In this document: piece by piece, positions 53,658-63,035 of the stretch
Numbering within the stretch: position 1 is the stretch's first letter
Layout: each line of letters begins with the position of its first letter
Source: Pseudomonas sp. A34-9
GTDB lineage: Bacteria; Pseudomonadota; Gammaproteobacteria; Pseudomonadales; Pseudomonadaceae
NCBI RefSeq assembly: GCF_029543085.1
Contig: NZ_CP119967.1
Location: 6,331,001 to 6,395,000 of the forward strand
Direction: 5' to 3'
Length of the DNA: 64,000 nucleotides
Made by a program: the position numbers and the translations under genes
Notes under the pieces: model-generated
What the model saw: the letters and a program-made list of their open reading frames with translations, nothing else
Told to the model about the DNA's origin: nothing
Database searches by the model: none

Positions 53658-54533
53658 TTACGGCTGCGACTGCGGTTGCACCGCGGCCGGATCAAGCGGC
53701 TGATAAGGTTGCAGAACGGTGTCGCGCTGCTCGCCCAAGACCCAGGCGAAGCCCGAATACATCACCACCAGGCAGACGAGAGTGAACAACACCACCATCC
53801 ACGCCGGCACGATGCGCACCAGGTTGCGACGCTGATCGTTGAGACCTTCCCAGTGCGGCGACAATTCGCGCGGTACGTCGCCACGCAACTGACGGATCTG
53901 CCGGTACAGGGCGTCGCGGATGCCTTCGAGTTCGAGCATGCCACGCGCCTGCACGCGGTACTTGCCTTCGAACCCGAGGGACAGGCACAGGTACATCAGC
54001 TCGAGCATCGGCAGGTGCTTGACCGGGTTTTTCGACAACCGATCGAGCAACTGGAAAAACTTCTCGCCACCGAAGGTCTCGTTGTGGAAGCTGCTCAGCA
54101 GGCTCATCTGCGACCACTCGCTTTCATTGCCCCACGGCGTGGTCACGACCGCTTCGTCGACCACGGTGCAGAGCACGTAACGGGCGGCCATCACCTGGCT
54201 GCTTTCGGCGCCGTTGTGCAGGGCGCGCACTTCAAACAGTTTGAGCCCGGCAGTCAGACGCTCGTTGAGCGCGTACAAGTCTTCGCGGGTTTCGCTGTGC
54301 TTGAGGCGCACCACTTCCGAGAGCAGCTCGGACGAGGCAGCGACCAGCGAATTGAGGCTGATGTTGAACGCTTCTGCCGGGCGCAGGCGCGCGGCGTAGA
54401 TCATGCGTTCTTCCAGTTGCTCGAAACGCGGCGGCGCGGCGAAGTCGGTCAGCGGACTCGCTGCCGGTCCGTGGCCTTGACGATCGAGCAGGACGGTTTT
54501 GTCGTCCTGGCTGTAATCCGTTTCCTTGATCAT
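53658..54533 (-). CDS. tssL: T6SS membrane complex protein TssL (DotU)
   Basis: This 291-residue protein has a DotU cytosolic domain (LVAASSELLSEVVRL, ARYVLCTVVDEAVVTTPWGN, FFQLLDRL, LPMLELMYLCLSLGFEGKYR) followed by one membrane helix near residues 243-263 (WMVVLFTLVCLVVMYSGFAW). It ends soon after the helix, so there is no C-terminal OmpA-like peptidoglycan-binding domain. Peptidoglycan binding, if needed, must come from another protein. It follows tssK by five bases and precedes tssM by 13. Confidence 0.95.
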   Translation of the reverse strand: MIKETDYSQDDKTVLLDRQGHGPAASPLTDFAAPPRFEQLEERMIYAARLRPAEAFNISLNSLVAASSELLSEVVRLKHSETREDLYALNERLTAGLKLFEVRALHNGAESSQVMAARYVLCTVVDEAVVTTPWGNESEWSQMSLLSSFHNETFGGEKFFQLLDRLSKNPVKHLPMLELMYLCLSLGFEGKYRVQARGMLELEGIRDALYRQIRQLRGDVPRELSPHWEGLNDQRRNLVRIVPAWMVVLFTLVCLVVMYSGFAWVLGEQRDTVLQPYQPLDPAAVQPQSQP

Positions 54534-54538
54534 GTCGG

Positions 54539-55870
54539 TCAGTTCCTGATGGCCCAGAATTTCAGTTCAAGCTCGGCGAATTCGCCGGACACGTGGAACG
54601 CGAAACCGCCGGAGCGCTCGAGTTGTGCCAGGTCTTCGGAACTGAGTTCGAGGATGAAATAGGTTTTGTTCGAGTGGAACGCGATCTGCCGCGGGGCCAC
54701 CGGCAACGGTTTGACCTTGATCCCCGGCAAGTGCAGGTTGACCAGTTGGCGGATGCGCTCCACCGGGCCGACCTTGAGGTGCGCCGGCAAGCGATGGCGC
54801 AGTTCTTCGGAATCGCAGTTGGCACTGGCCGCCAGCACGAACGAGGCCGAGCCGAGCAGTTTGTGGTCGTGCAACGGCGAGACGATGATGCCGTACTGAC
54901 GCGCTTGCAGGATCAGTTCGATGGCGTGCTGTTCGAGCACCATCGACAGCACCTGACGAATCGCTTCCATCAGCTTGCGGAAGCTCGCGCCCTGGTCGGC
55001 GTGGGAGTAGCGGCTGTCCAGACGCGGACGTTTGCTCTCGCCGGAGAAGGTCGCCAGATCGCCGAGCATGGTCAGCAGCGTGCGATACAACTCTTCCGGG
55101 TGCACTTGCTCCAGGCCGAGATAGTGACGCAGCAGCAGTTCGGTGCGGTTGATCAGTTGCAGCATCATGAAGTCGCCGACTTCGGCGCCGCCAACCTTGC
55201 CGTTGGAGCGAATCCGCTCGGCAATCGTGTCGCCACGGTGGCTGAGCATGCTGATGACTTCTTTCAGGCACGACAGCAGATAGCTGGAAGCGTGGGCCTG
55301 AATGTAGGTCGGCACGAAGTCCGGGTCGAGGCTGATCACGCCGTCGGGCGTGGTGTCGAGCACGTCGCAGATTTTCAGCTTCACGTAGGCCTGATCGCTC
55401 TGCTGCTCGCCGAGCAACAGTTTGAAGTCCGGGCGACCGCAGCTGACCTGGCTGGCGGAATCGTCGCCGGCGTTGGAATCGGCCACTTCGGCGTCGTACG
55501 CGGTATAACGCGCCAGCACGTCGGATTGCTCCGGACGGCGCGACTCGATGTGGTTACCGGTGACCAGCGGCAGCGCCAGGTAGATCGGCGTGTTGCCGGT
55601 GTTCGGCGGTACGTCCAGCGCCAGCGGCTCGGTGTTGCCACCGAGTTCGAACAGGCTGCCGTCCGGCAGAATCCCCGAGGCTTCACTGATCACCAGTTTG
55701 CCCATGTTGAGGAACTGCAGGTCGATCTCCAGATTGAGGAAACCCCAGGTGTAGCCACCGAGCAATTGCGTGCGGGTTTTCATCTGGTGATCGTAATAAC
55801 GATCGTTGTGCTGGAAGTGCTGCGGACGCAGCAGCATGCCTTCCTGCCAAATGACTTTATGGGTATTCAT
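54539..55870 (-). CDS. tssK: T6SS baseplate protein TssK
   Basis: This 443-residue protein opens with the family signature VIWQEGMLLRPQHFQHNDRY and YLLSCLKEVISMLSHRG near the middle. It connects the baseplate wedge (TssEFG) to the TssJLM membrane complex as trimers. Length is standard. It starts two bases after tssJ and is translated from the same long transcript. Confidence 0.95.
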   Translation of the reverse strand: MNTHKVIWQEGMLLRPQHFQHNDRYYDHQMKTRTQLLGGYTWGFLNLEIDLQFLNMGKLVISEASGILPDGSLFELGGNTEPLALDVPPNTGNTPIYLALPLVTGNHIESRRPEQSDVLARYTAYDAEVADSNAGDDSASQVSCGRPDFKLLLGEQQSDQAYVKLKICDVLDTTPDGVISLDPDFVPTYIQAHASSYLLSCLKEVISMLSHRGDTIAERIRSNGKVGGAEVGDFMMLQLINRTELLLRHYLGLEQVHPEELYRTLLTMLGDLATFSGESKRPRLDSRYSHADQGASFRKLMEAIRQVLSMVLEQHAIELILQARQYGIIVSPLHDHKLLGSASFVLAASANCDSEELRHRLPAHLKVGPVERIRQLVNLHLPGIKVKPLPVAPRQIAFHSNKTYFILELSSEDLAQLERSGGFAFHVSGEFAELELKFWAIRN

Positions 55871-55872
55871 GT

Positions 55873-56382
55873 TCAGTCATCCGCCTTGGCGAGCACTTGA
55901 TGAGTGTTACGGATGCCGGTCTGGTCCAGGGTCAGATCGACTTCGGTGACTTCCAGCGGCGTGATCTGCACCGTGTAGCGCCATTGGGTTTCCGGCAAAT
56001 CGCGGTAAGCGGCGAGAACGCCGACATAACTGCTGCCCTCTTCCACCTTGAGTTTCATCTCCACGGTTTCACCCGGGCGCAGTTCGAGTTCTTCGCTGGC
56101 CACCAGATCCGGGTTGAGGGATTCCTTGGCGCGCTCGTAGAGGCTGAAGAAATCAGCGTTCTCGAAGGTCACCGGATGCTTGAGTTCGAACAGGCGCACA
56201 ACAATCGGCGACGGGCGCCCGTTGAGGTCCGGGTTGAGCTGATCGCTGCCGGTCAGCTTCAGGTTGATCTTGGTCACTTTCGAGTACGGCGACAGCGACG
56301 AGCAACCGGCGAGCAACACCAGCACGGTGAGCGCCGTCAGCGTCTTGAAAAAAGCGGTCGAGCGGCGAGACATGCGCATCAT
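55873..56382 (-). CDS. tssJ: T6SS outer-membrane lipoprotein TssJ
   Basis: This 169-residue protein has a lipoprotein signal with lipobox VLLAGC (lipidated Cys at about residue 27) and then the TssJ beta-sandwich (LKLTGSDQLNPDLNGRPSPI, VVRLFELKHPVTFENADFFS, GETVEMKLKVEEGSSYVGV). It anchors the TssLM complex to the outer membrane. Ser follows the Cys, consistent with outer-membrane sorting. The ATG at 56382 overlaps the fha stop in ATGA; an in-frame ATG three codons later (56373) has better spacing to AAGGA and could be the real start. Confidence 0.94.
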   Translation of the reverse strand: MMRMSRRSTAFFKTLTALTVLVLLAGCSSLSPYSKVTKINLKLTGSDQLNPDLNGRPSPIVVRLFELKHPVTFENADFFSLYERAKESLNPDLVASEELELRPGETVEMKLKVEEGSSYVGVLAAYRDLPETQWRYTVQITPLEVTEVDLTLDQTGIRNTHQVLAKADD

Positions 56383-57575
56383 CCTTGGTGGTCGGTGTGG
56401 AGGGTGGAGATCAGGCGGATCTGTTCTTCGTAGGCTTGGGCGAAGTCGCGGGCCAGCAGGCGCTCGCTCCAGTCATCGTCCTGACGCAGCGCCTGGTGAT
56501 AACGGCCGAACGCTCTCCAGCGCCCGCCCGATGTCGCGATCAACGGCTTGTTGTCGCGCTCGAAACGCAGGGTCAGTTGCTCCGGCGAGAAGTGCTCCAG
56601 GGTGCCGCGCACGGCGGCGCGGCTGGCGGTCAGCAGTGCGACTTGATGCGCCTGCAGGTCGCGGAACGCGCGGGAGATGGCTTGCTCGGCCGGCAGATGG
56701 CCGGGCTTGCTTGGCTGCAACAGAATCTCCAGTGCTTCGCTCGGGTCGACAGCGAATTTCAACGGATTTTTGTTGGTGCCTTGCACGGTGGTCTGGGCCA
56801 GACGCAGTTCGTTTTTCAGCTCCGAGCGGGTACGCAGGCTCTGCTGCAAACCGCCGATGCTTTGGCGCAGCAGACGCGCGGCGTTCAACGCCAGGGCTTC
56901 GCGCTCGTCGTGGCTGAGGCCTTTGACGTCGACACCCAGCGCCGCACCGAAGTGCTCCCAGAAACCCTCGCTTTGACGCTCAACGGCTTTTGGTGCCGGA
57001 GCAGGCTCAGGTTCGGCAGGCGCGGCGATCAGTTCCGGCACCATCAGGCTTTCCATGTCGATGCGCGCGTAGTCGGCGCGCTGACGGGAATCTTCAGGTT
57101 TGGTGTTCGGCGCCAGCAGCTCGTCGATTTCCGAGTACACACGCTCTTGCTGTTCGAGGGCGTTGAGCGGATCGAGATCGAGGAACGCGTCGTCGGGGAT
57201 GATGCTGCCGGCCGCGCGCGGGCGCCCGACCTCACCGTCGAAAGTTGCCGGGTCGCGCACCAGCCGTGCGCGGATTTCGAAGTCGCCGAGCACATAGGTG
57301 CTGCCGTGCTCGATACGCACCGGTTCGCCCTTGTGCAGGCGTGCGCCGCTCTCGCCGTCCTGGACACCGTTGCTGCTGGTGTCGGTGAGGAAGAACGTGC
57401 CCTCGCGGTAACTGACAATCGCGTGGTGATTGGACAGGTGACGCTTGCGGTCGGGGATGATCCAGTCGCAGTCCTCGCCTCGCCCGATCACGCCGCCGGC
57501 CTGTTTAAAGGTCTTCTGGCACAACTCGGTGGGCACGAACTGCTTGGTGTTCAGCATTTCGAAAACCAATTCCAT
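56379..57575 (-). CDS. T6SS forkhead-associated (FHA) domain protein
   Basis: This 398-residue protein has an N-terminal FHA domain (about residues 20-110: GRGEDCDWIIPDRKRHLSNH, then HAIVSYREGTFFLTDTSSNG), which binds phosphothreonine. The rest is the TagH/VasC-type C-terminal region (FGAALGVDVKGLSHDEREAL; LAARDFAQAYEEQIRLISTL). In the related P. aeruginosa systems the Fha protein is phosphorylated by the kinase and dephosphorylated by the phosphatase, turning the machine on. The kinase and phosphatase genes are six genes downstream here. It overlaps tssJ by four bases. Confidence 0.93.
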   Translation of the reverse strand: MELVFEMLNTKQFVPTELCQKTFKQAGGVIGRGEDCDWIIPDRKRHLSNHHAIVSYREGTFFLTDTSSNGVQDGESGARLHKGEPVRIEHGSTYVLGDFEIRARLVRDPATFDGEVGRPRAAGSIIPDDAFLDLDPLNALEQQERVYSEIDELLAPNTKPEDSRQRADYARIDMESLMVPELIAAPAEPEPAPAPKAVERQSEGFWEHFGAALGVDVKGLSHDEREALALNAARLLRQSIGGLQQSLRTRSELKNELRLAQTTVQGTNKNPLKFAVDPSEALEILLQPSKPGHLPAEQAISRAFRDLQAHQVALLTASRAAVRGTLEHFSPEQLTLRFERDNKPLIATSGGRWRAFGRYHQALRQDDDWSERLLARDFAQAYEEQIRLISTLHTDHQG

Positions 57576-57593
57576 GTTTGATGCTCCTTGCGG

Positions 57594-57734
57594 TCACTTG
57601 CCGCGATTGACCGCTTGCGGATCACCCAACGGGCGATAGTCGTTGTCGTTGAATTTGTAATTGCCGCTACAGCCGCCAAGGCCGCATAGAACGACGAGGG
57701 TCAGCAGGACAGCGTGCCAGTGACGAACAGACAT
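57594..57734 (-). CDS. Small predicted T6SS-linked lipoprotein, 46 residues
   Basis: The protein reads MSVRHWHAVLLTLVVLCGLG, then GCSGNYKFNDNDYRPLGDPQ and AVNRGK before TGA. The hydrophobic start with GLGGC is a complete lipobox (lipidated Cys22), leaving a mature peptide of 25 residues. The gene begins downstream of the hairpin at 57755-57790 and ends 18 bases before the fha ATG, with fha's AAGGAG between. In the P. aeruginosa H2 cluster a small orfX gene occupies this position, as I remember. Its function is not known to me. It is too short for most gene-finding cutoffs. Confidence 0.78.
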   Translation of the reverse strand: MSVRHWHAVLLTLVVLCGLGGCSGNYKFNDNDYRPLGDPQAVNRGK

Positions 57735-57754
57735 CAGAGGGTCTCCAGGTGTAG

Positions 57755-57790
57755 ACAAAGCACAAAGCGCCGACCCTTGCGGGCGGCGCT
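57755..57790 (-). terminator. Hairpin with GCAA tetraloop between the sigma-54 activator and the small lipoprotein
   Basis: On the minus strand AGCGCCG-CCC-GCAA-GGG-T-CGGCGCT forms a nearly perfect stem capped by a stable GNRA tetraloop, followed by TTTGTGCTTTG. It would act as a weak terminator or mRNA stability element between two operon segments. The T tract is interrupted, so readthrough is probable. Confidence 0.6.
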
Positions 57791-57827
57791 GAAATTGGTT
57801 TTTGCGGGAAAATCGATGATCTTTTGC

Positions 57828-59348
57828 CTACCCATCGAAATCTCCCAGATTGATATTCAGGCGGCCGAGGCGGTACAGCAGCGTGCGTCGCGGCAGGCCC
57901 AGTTCGCGGGCGGCGAGGGTCTGGTTGCCGTCGTTTTTGCGCAGGCAATCGAGCAACAAGGTGCGTTCGACCTGCTCGAGGCGTTCGCGCAGATTCAGGT
58001 GGCTGTTGTCTTCCGGCATCGGTTCCATGCGCAGGGAGAAATGCTCGGCGAGCAACTCGCCGCCTTCGCACAACAACACCGCCCGCTCGACCAGGGCTTT
58101 GAGTTCACGCACATTGCCGGGGAAGTTGTAGCCGGACAGATGTTCCAGGGCGCCGCTCGACCAGCGCACCGGATCGCGTTGCAAATACGTGCAGGTTTTC
58201 TCGGCGAAGTGCTGAGCCAGTTCGAGGATGTCGCCTTCACGCTGACGCAGGGCCGGCAGCTCGATCGGGAATTGCGCGAGGCGGTAATACAAGTCCTCGC
58301 GGAATTTGCCTTCGCTGACCAGCGTCGACAGATCGCGGTGCGTCGCGGCGATGATGCGTACGTCGATCTTGTGCGTGTCGTTGGAACCCAACGGACGAAT
58401 CTCGCCTTCCTGCAACACGCGCAGAATCTTCGCCTGCAACGACAGCGGCATGTCGCCGATCTCGTCGAGCAGCAGCGTGCCGCCATTGGCCGCATCGAAC
58501 AGGCCGGCACGATCACGGTCGGCGCCGGTGAACGCGCCTTTGCGATAGCCGAACAGCTCACTTTCAAGCAGGTTTTCCGGGACCGCTGCGCAGTTCTGCA
58601 CGATGAATGCCTGGGACCGACGCGGGCCGCAATCGTGAATCGCCCGCGCGACGACTTCCTTGCCGGTGCCGGTTTCGCCGCGCAACAACACGGTGTAAGG
58701 GCTGTGCAGAACTTTGCTGATCAGCGAATGGGTCTGGCGCATCGCCGCGCTTTTACCGATCAGGCCATAGCCACTGATGCTCGGCACACTGCGCGCGACC
58801 GTTGCCGATTCCGCCAGCGGCTGGCGCAGGCGTTGCAGCAAATGCAACTGTCCGAGCACAAACGAGCCGAGCTGGCCGAGGGAATCAGCGAAGCCTTGCA
58901 GGTTGGTGCGACGACGGCTGGCACACAGCAGCAGACCTTCGACAGCCTTGTGCTGATTGACCAAAGGCACGCACAACAGTGACTGCCACGGCGAGGTCGC
59001 CGCCGGCAGGAAACTGGTTTCGTGCAGGCTGCCGCTCAAGTCGTCGAGGCACACCACGCGGTTCTGGCACAGGGCGAATTGCAGCAGTTGCTCACCGTTG
59101 TAATCCGCCGGCAGGCTCGCCGCTTCCCGTGGTTGCAGCGCACCGTCGAGGCATTCGGCGTTCATCCCCAGGCACGTGTGGGTGGCGTCGAGCAAATACA
59201 GTTGCGTCAGTTCGCAACCGCTCAGCTCGGCCAGCCCGCGCACAAAGTCACCCAGCAACGCAGCTCCGTCCGCCGCCCGCGACAGACTGGCGAACTGCGC
59301 CAGCAACGCTTCGGCATAGACCAGTGGCTGCGGCACCTGAGTGAACAT
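57828..59348 (-). CDS. Sigma-54-dependent T6SS transcriptional activator (Sfa2/VasH type)
   Basis: This 506-residue protein has an N-terminal GAF-like sensory region (about 30-190), then an AAA+ domain with Walker [21 protein letters not shown] loop (in [19 protein letters not shown]) for sigma-54 contact, Walker [12 protein letters not shown], and a C-terminal Fis-type helix-turn-helix ([19 protein letters not shown]). The intact GAFTGA means it can work with RpoN. It probably switches on T6SS operons including hcp. I took ATG at 59348 over a GTG three codons earlier, because GAGGTGGG lies well spaced. It follows clpV closely. Confidence 0.93.
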   Translation of the reverse strand: MFTQVPQPLVYAEALLAQFASLSRAADGAALLGDFVRGLAELSGCELTQLYLLDATHTCLGMNAECLDGALQPREAASLPADYNGEQLLQFALCQNRVVCLDDLSGSLHETSFLPAATSPWQSLLCVPLVNQHKAVEGLLLCASRRRTNLQGFADSLGQLGSFVLGQLHLLQRLRQPLAESATVARSVPSISGYGLIGKSAAMRQTHSLISKVLHSPYTVLLRGETGTGKEVVARAIHDCGPRRSQAFIVQNCAAVPENLLESELFGYRKGAFTGADRDRAGLFDAANGGTLLLDEIGDMPLSLQAKILRVLQEGEIRPLGSNDTHKIDVRIIAATHRDLSTLVSEGKFREDLYYRLAQFPIELPALRQREGDILELAQHFAEKTCTYLQRDPVRWSSGALEHLSGYNFPGNVRELKALVERAVLLCEGGELLAEHFSLRMEPMPEDNSHLNLRERLEQVERTLLLDCLRKNDGNQTLAARELGLPRRTLLYRLGRLNINLGDFDG

Positions 59349-59358
59349 CACGCCCACC

Positions 59359-62016
59359 TCAGGCGAACTCGCACGTCACGCTGGCTTCACCGTCGAGCGT
59401 GGCATGCACACGCTTGAGGCTTTCACCGGTGGCCATGGCATCGAGCAAACGATCCGCCACCAGCGGCAGCACGTGCTGATCGAGCAGATGGTCGATCAGG
59501 CGCGCGCCGCTGTCGCTTTGCGTGCAACGCTCGGACAGGTGATCGACAAGGTTCTGGCACCAGCTGAAATCCAGCTGACGACGGTGGAGGCGCTCGCCGA
59601 GACGACCGAGTTTGATCTCGATCAGCTCGCGCAATACCGGGCCGCCGACCGGGTAGTAAGGCACCACTTTCATCCGCGCCAGCAGCGCCGGTTTGAAGTG
59701 TTTGCTGAGCACCGGGCGAATGGTTTCTTCGAGGACTTCGGCAGTCGGGCGTGCGCCGTTCTCGCAGAGGTCGCTGATCTTGTCGCTGCCCAGGTTCGAG
59801 GTCATCAGGATCAACGTATTGCGGAAGTCGATCTCGCGACCTTCGCCGTCGTTGGCCACGCCTTTGTCGAAGATTTGGTAAAACAGGTTAAGCACGTCCG
59901 GGTCAGCCTTTTCGACTTCATCGAGCAGCACTACCGAGTACGGCTTCTGGCGCACGGCTTCGGTGAGCATGCCGCCCTCGCCGTAACCGACGTAGCCCGG
60001 TGGCGCACCGATCAGGCGGGAAACGGTGTGCTTCTCCTGGAATTCGGACATGTTGATGGTGGTGATGAAACGATCACCGCCGTACAGCAAATCAGCGAGC
60101 GCCAGCGCGGTTTCGGTTTTACCGACGCCGCTCGGGCCGACCAGCAGGAACACGCCGACCGGTGCGTCAGGTTTGTTCAGGCCGGCAGCGGTGGCGCGCA
60201 TCGAGCGATCCAGTGCGTGCACGGCTTGTTCCTGACCACGGATGCGCGTGCGCAGGTCGGTGGCGAAACTGGCGACTTTGGCGTTGTGTTCGCGGGCCAG
60301 TTGCGCCAGTGGCACGCCGGTCCAGGCGCTGATCACTTCGGCGACCAGACGCGGGCACACTTCGAAGCTGACCAGACGCTCTTTGACCTGGGCCGCGGTC
60401 AGGGCGCTGTGGGTTTCGTTGAGTTGGGCTTCCAGAGCTTCGACGCTCTGGCCTTCTTCGACTTCGGCGGCAACGGTTTCGATCACGGTGCCTTCGGCGT
60501 CTTCTTCAACGGTGACCACAGCCTCGACGGCTGCGGCTTCGCGGGCCTTGGCCAGTTGCTGACGCAGTTCCAGCAGGCGCTCGGCCAATGCTTTCTGTTC
60601 AGTCCACAGGGTTTCCAGCGCGACCATTTCGCTTTCGGCTTCGTCCAGACGCGCTTCCAGTGCATCCAGCGCTTCGTGGTCGATCAGCAGACCGGCCTCG
60701 GCATCGCGACGCAGGGCCTGACGCTGACGGCCACCTTCAGCCAGTTCGCCACGCAGGCGCTCAAGGCTTTCCGGGGCTGCAGCGAGGCTGATGCGCACGC
60801 GGGCGCAAGCAGTGTCGAGGACGTCGACGGCTTTGTCCGGCAGTTGCCGACCGGCCAGATAACGTGCGGACAATTCCGCCGCCGAGACCACCGCGTCATC
60901 ACGCAGGTAGATGCCGTGGCTCTTCTCGTACACCTGAGCCAGACCACGGAGGATGGTCACCGCTTCGCTGACGGTCGGTTCGTGCAGTTGCACTGGCTGG
61001 AAACGACGGGCCAGCGCCGGGTCTTTCTCGAAATATTTCTTGTACTCGGCCCACGTGGTTGCAGCGATGGTGCGCAATTCACCACGGGCCAGCGCCGGTT
61101 TCAGCAGGTTGGCCGCGTCGGAGCCGCCGGCATTGCCGCCCGCGCCGATCAGGGTGTGGGCTTCGTCGATGAACAGAATGATCGGTTTCGGCGAGGCTTT
61201 GACTTCGTCGATCACGCCCTTGAGGCGACGTTCGAACTCACCTTTGACGCTGGCACCGGCCTGCAGCAGGCCCATGTCCAGCGACAGCAATTCAACGCCT
61301 TTGAGCACTTGCGGCACTTCACCGGCAGCGATGCGCGAGGCCAGGCCTTCGACGATGGCGGTCTTGCCGACACCGGCCTCACCGACGACGATCGGGTTGT
61401 TCTTGCGGCGACGGGCGAGGATGTCGACCATCTGGCGGATCGCGCCGTCACGGCACAGCACCGGGTCGAGTTTGCCGTCGCGGGCCTGTTGGGTCAGGTT
61501 GTGGGTGAAGCGCTGCAACAGCGATTCGCCCTGCGCGGCGGGTTTGCCATTGGCCGCCGGTTGCTCTTTTTGCGACAGGGCAAATTCCTTCAGGCGATCA
61601 ATGTTCAGCTTGGCGAGCAGCGGCTGATAACGGCTGCCGGCGTAGCGCATCGGATTGCGCAGCAGGGCGAGGATCAACGCGGCATCTTCAACCTGGGTCT
61701 GGCCCAGTTCGAGGTTGGCCACCAGCAGCGCGTCTTGCAGCCACTGCACCAGCTCCGGGGCGAATACCGGGTTGCGCGAAGCGCTGTGTTCGACGCGCGA
61801 TTGCAGCGCGGCGCTGAGTTCACCGGCGTCGACGTCTGCATCCTGCAGCGCGCGCGACAGCAAACCGTTCGGACGCTCCAGCAGGCCGAGCATCAAGTCT
61901 TCGACGAGGATCTTGCTGCCACCACGGGCCACACAACGCTCGGCGGAACGTTCCAGATCACGACGGGTTTCGGCGTCCAGCGCCTGGATGAGTTGTTGCA
62001 GGTCTACGTTGATCAT
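59359..62016 (-). CDS. tssH: T6SS ATPase ClpV (TssH)
   Basis: This 885-residue AAA+ protein disassembles the contracted TssBC sheath for reuse. It has an N-terminal ClpN domain (about 1-145), AAA domain 1 with Walker A GEAGVGKT (212-219) and Walker B LFIDEAHTLIG (about 281-291), and a middle coiled-coil (about 430-540). AAA domain 2 has Walker A GPSGVGKT (627-634) and VVLLDEVEKADPDVLNLF. The middle domain carries an unusually acidic and Ala/Val-rich insert (VEAVVTVEEDAEGTVIETVA). It starts 11 bases after tssG. Confidence 0.96.
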   Translation of the reverse strand: MINVDLQQLIQALDAETRRDLERSAERCVARGGSKILVEDLMLGLLERPNGLLSRALQDADVDAGELSAALQSRVEHSASRNPVFAPELVQWLQDALLVANLELGQTQVEDAALILALLRNPMRYAGSRYQPLLAKLNIDRLKEFALSQKEQPAANGKPAAQGESLLQRFTHNLTQQARDGKLDPVLCRDGAIRQMVDILARRRKNNPIVVGEAGVGKTAIVEGLASRIAAGEVPQVLKGVELLSLDMGLLQAGASVKGEFERRLKGVIDEVKASPKPIILFIDEAHTLIGAGGNAGGSDAANLLKPALARGELRTIAATTWAEYKKYFEKDPALARRFQPVQLHEPTVSEAVTILRGLAQVYEKSHGIYLRDDAVVSAAELSARYLAGRQLPDKAVDVLDTACARVRISLAAAPESLERLRGELAEGGRQRQALRRDAEAGLLIDHEALDALEARLDEAESEMVALETLWTEQKALAERLLELRQQLAKAREAAAVEAVVTVEEDAEGTVIETVAAEVEEGQSVEALEAQLNETHSALTAAQVKERLVSFEVCPRLVAEVISAWTGVPLAQLAREHNAKVASFATDLRTRIRGQEQAVHALDRSMRATAAGLNKPDAPVGVFLLVGPSGVGKTETALALADLLYGGDRFITTINMSEFQEKHTVSRLIGAPPGYVGYGEGGMLTEAVRQKPYSVVLLDEVEKADPDVLNLFYQIFDKGVANDGEGREIDFRNTLILMTSNLGSDKISDLCENGARPTAEVLEETIRPVLSKHFKPALLARMKVVPYYPVGGPVLRELIEIKLGRLGERLHRRQLDFSWCQNLVDHLSERCTQSDSGARLIDHLLDQHVLPLVADRLLDAMATGESLKRVHATLDGEASVTCEFA

Positions 62017-62027
62017 GGCTCACGTCC

Positions 62028-63035
62028 TTAATGAATTTTGCTGCCCAGGGTCACCACGCCGTCCGCTTTTTCGCGGCCCAGCCAACTGGTCCAACCGAGG
62101 CGACAGGCGTTCTGCTCACCGATGCGCAGTTCGCGGATTTCTTCCTGGCGCAAAACCAGGCGGATGTCGTAATCGAGCGGGTCACGCAGGGTGAACCGCA
62201 CCAGCGCGCAGAGCGGCTGGTAACCGAAACCGATCGGCAGGAATTCATGGAATCGCTGCCAGTCGAGTTCAGTGATGTGAATGCGGAATTTGCCGCTGCG
62301 GTCGCGCACCTGTTCGCCGAGCACGAGGTCTTCACCGAGCAGGCTGTTGGCACGACCCAAACGATTGCGCTGCTCCTCGAGAATTTCCACGCGGCGCTCG
62401 ATGCACTGCTCGATGACCAGGTCTTCGTGCTTGAAGTAGTAACGCAGCACGGCTTCGATCAGCGCCGCCGAGTGCGCCCGCAAGCTGAGCAAACCGAGGT
62501 ACGGCAGCAGGCGTTTCCAGTTGAGTTCCTTGGCCTTGCGGATCTCTTCGCCGCCCAGACCGATCAGCGCGAACAGTTGCGAGGAGAACGGGTCGATCGC
62601 GCCACTCTGGAAGCTTGCGCGATAGCGATACTTGCGCCAGATCGGCAGCATCAACCGTTGCAGGCGATGGTGGAACAGGTCGAGAAAATTGCGCGTCGGG
62701 TTGCCGTCTTCGCTGTCACCCAGGGCCTGTTCGCCGTAGAACGCCGGCAGCGGCGAACCGGAACCGACCAGGCCGATCAGGTTGAAACGCATGCGCGCGC
62801 GCATCTGCCCGTGTTCTTCGAAAAACTCGACGCGATCGACGTCGCTGCGCGGAAAGCCCAGGCTCGGGTTGGCCTGAAACTCCACATGGTCGTACAAATC
62901 GTCTTCGCTCAGGTGCGGGTGCGCATCGCGCAGCCGGTCGATCACCAGCAGCACGGCCTGAAACAGCGAGTATTCGCGTATTACCCGGGTCAACCCGCTT
63001 AAAGCAGGGGTTGCAGACCCATACGTGGTGTCCAT
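62028..63035 (-). CDS. tssG: T6SS baseplate protein TssG
   Basis: This 335-residue protein carries the TssG/ImpH signature RVIREYSLFQAVLLVIDRLR near the start, VEFQANPSLGFPRSDVDRV and LPAFYGEQAL. It forms the baseplate wedge with TssE and TssF. Its ATG at 63035 lies 37 bases inside the end of tssF, so translation is coupled. It precedes clpV by 11 bases. Confidence 0.95.
   Translation of the reverse strand: MDTTYGSATPALSGLTRVIREYSLFQAVLLVIDRLRDAHPHLSEDDLYDHVEFQANPSLGFPRSDVDRVEFFEEHGQMRARMRFNLIGLVGSGSPLPAFYGEQALGDSEDGNPTRNFLDLFHHRLQRLMLPIWRKYRYRASFQSGAIDPFSSQLFALIGLGGEEIRKAKELNWKRLLPYLGLLSLRAHSAALIEAVLRYYFKHEDLVIEQCIERRVEILEEQRNRLGRANSLLGEDLVLGEQVRDRSGKFRIHITELDWQRFHEFLPIGFGYQPLCALVRFTLRDPLDYDIRLVLRQEEIRELRIGEQNACRLGWTSWLGREKADGVVTLGSKIH

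Noticed and set aside
50402-53785. Very long open frame on the plus strand opposite tssM
   Set aside because: It is the antisense shadow of a GC-rich gene: His/Gln/Arg-rich, no ribosome site, no family features, and tssM on the other strand is fully recognisable.
59341-62031. Long plus-strand open frame opposite clpV
   Set aside because: Antisense shadow; composition typical of reversed GC-rich coding sequence, while ClpV motifs are intact on the minus strand.
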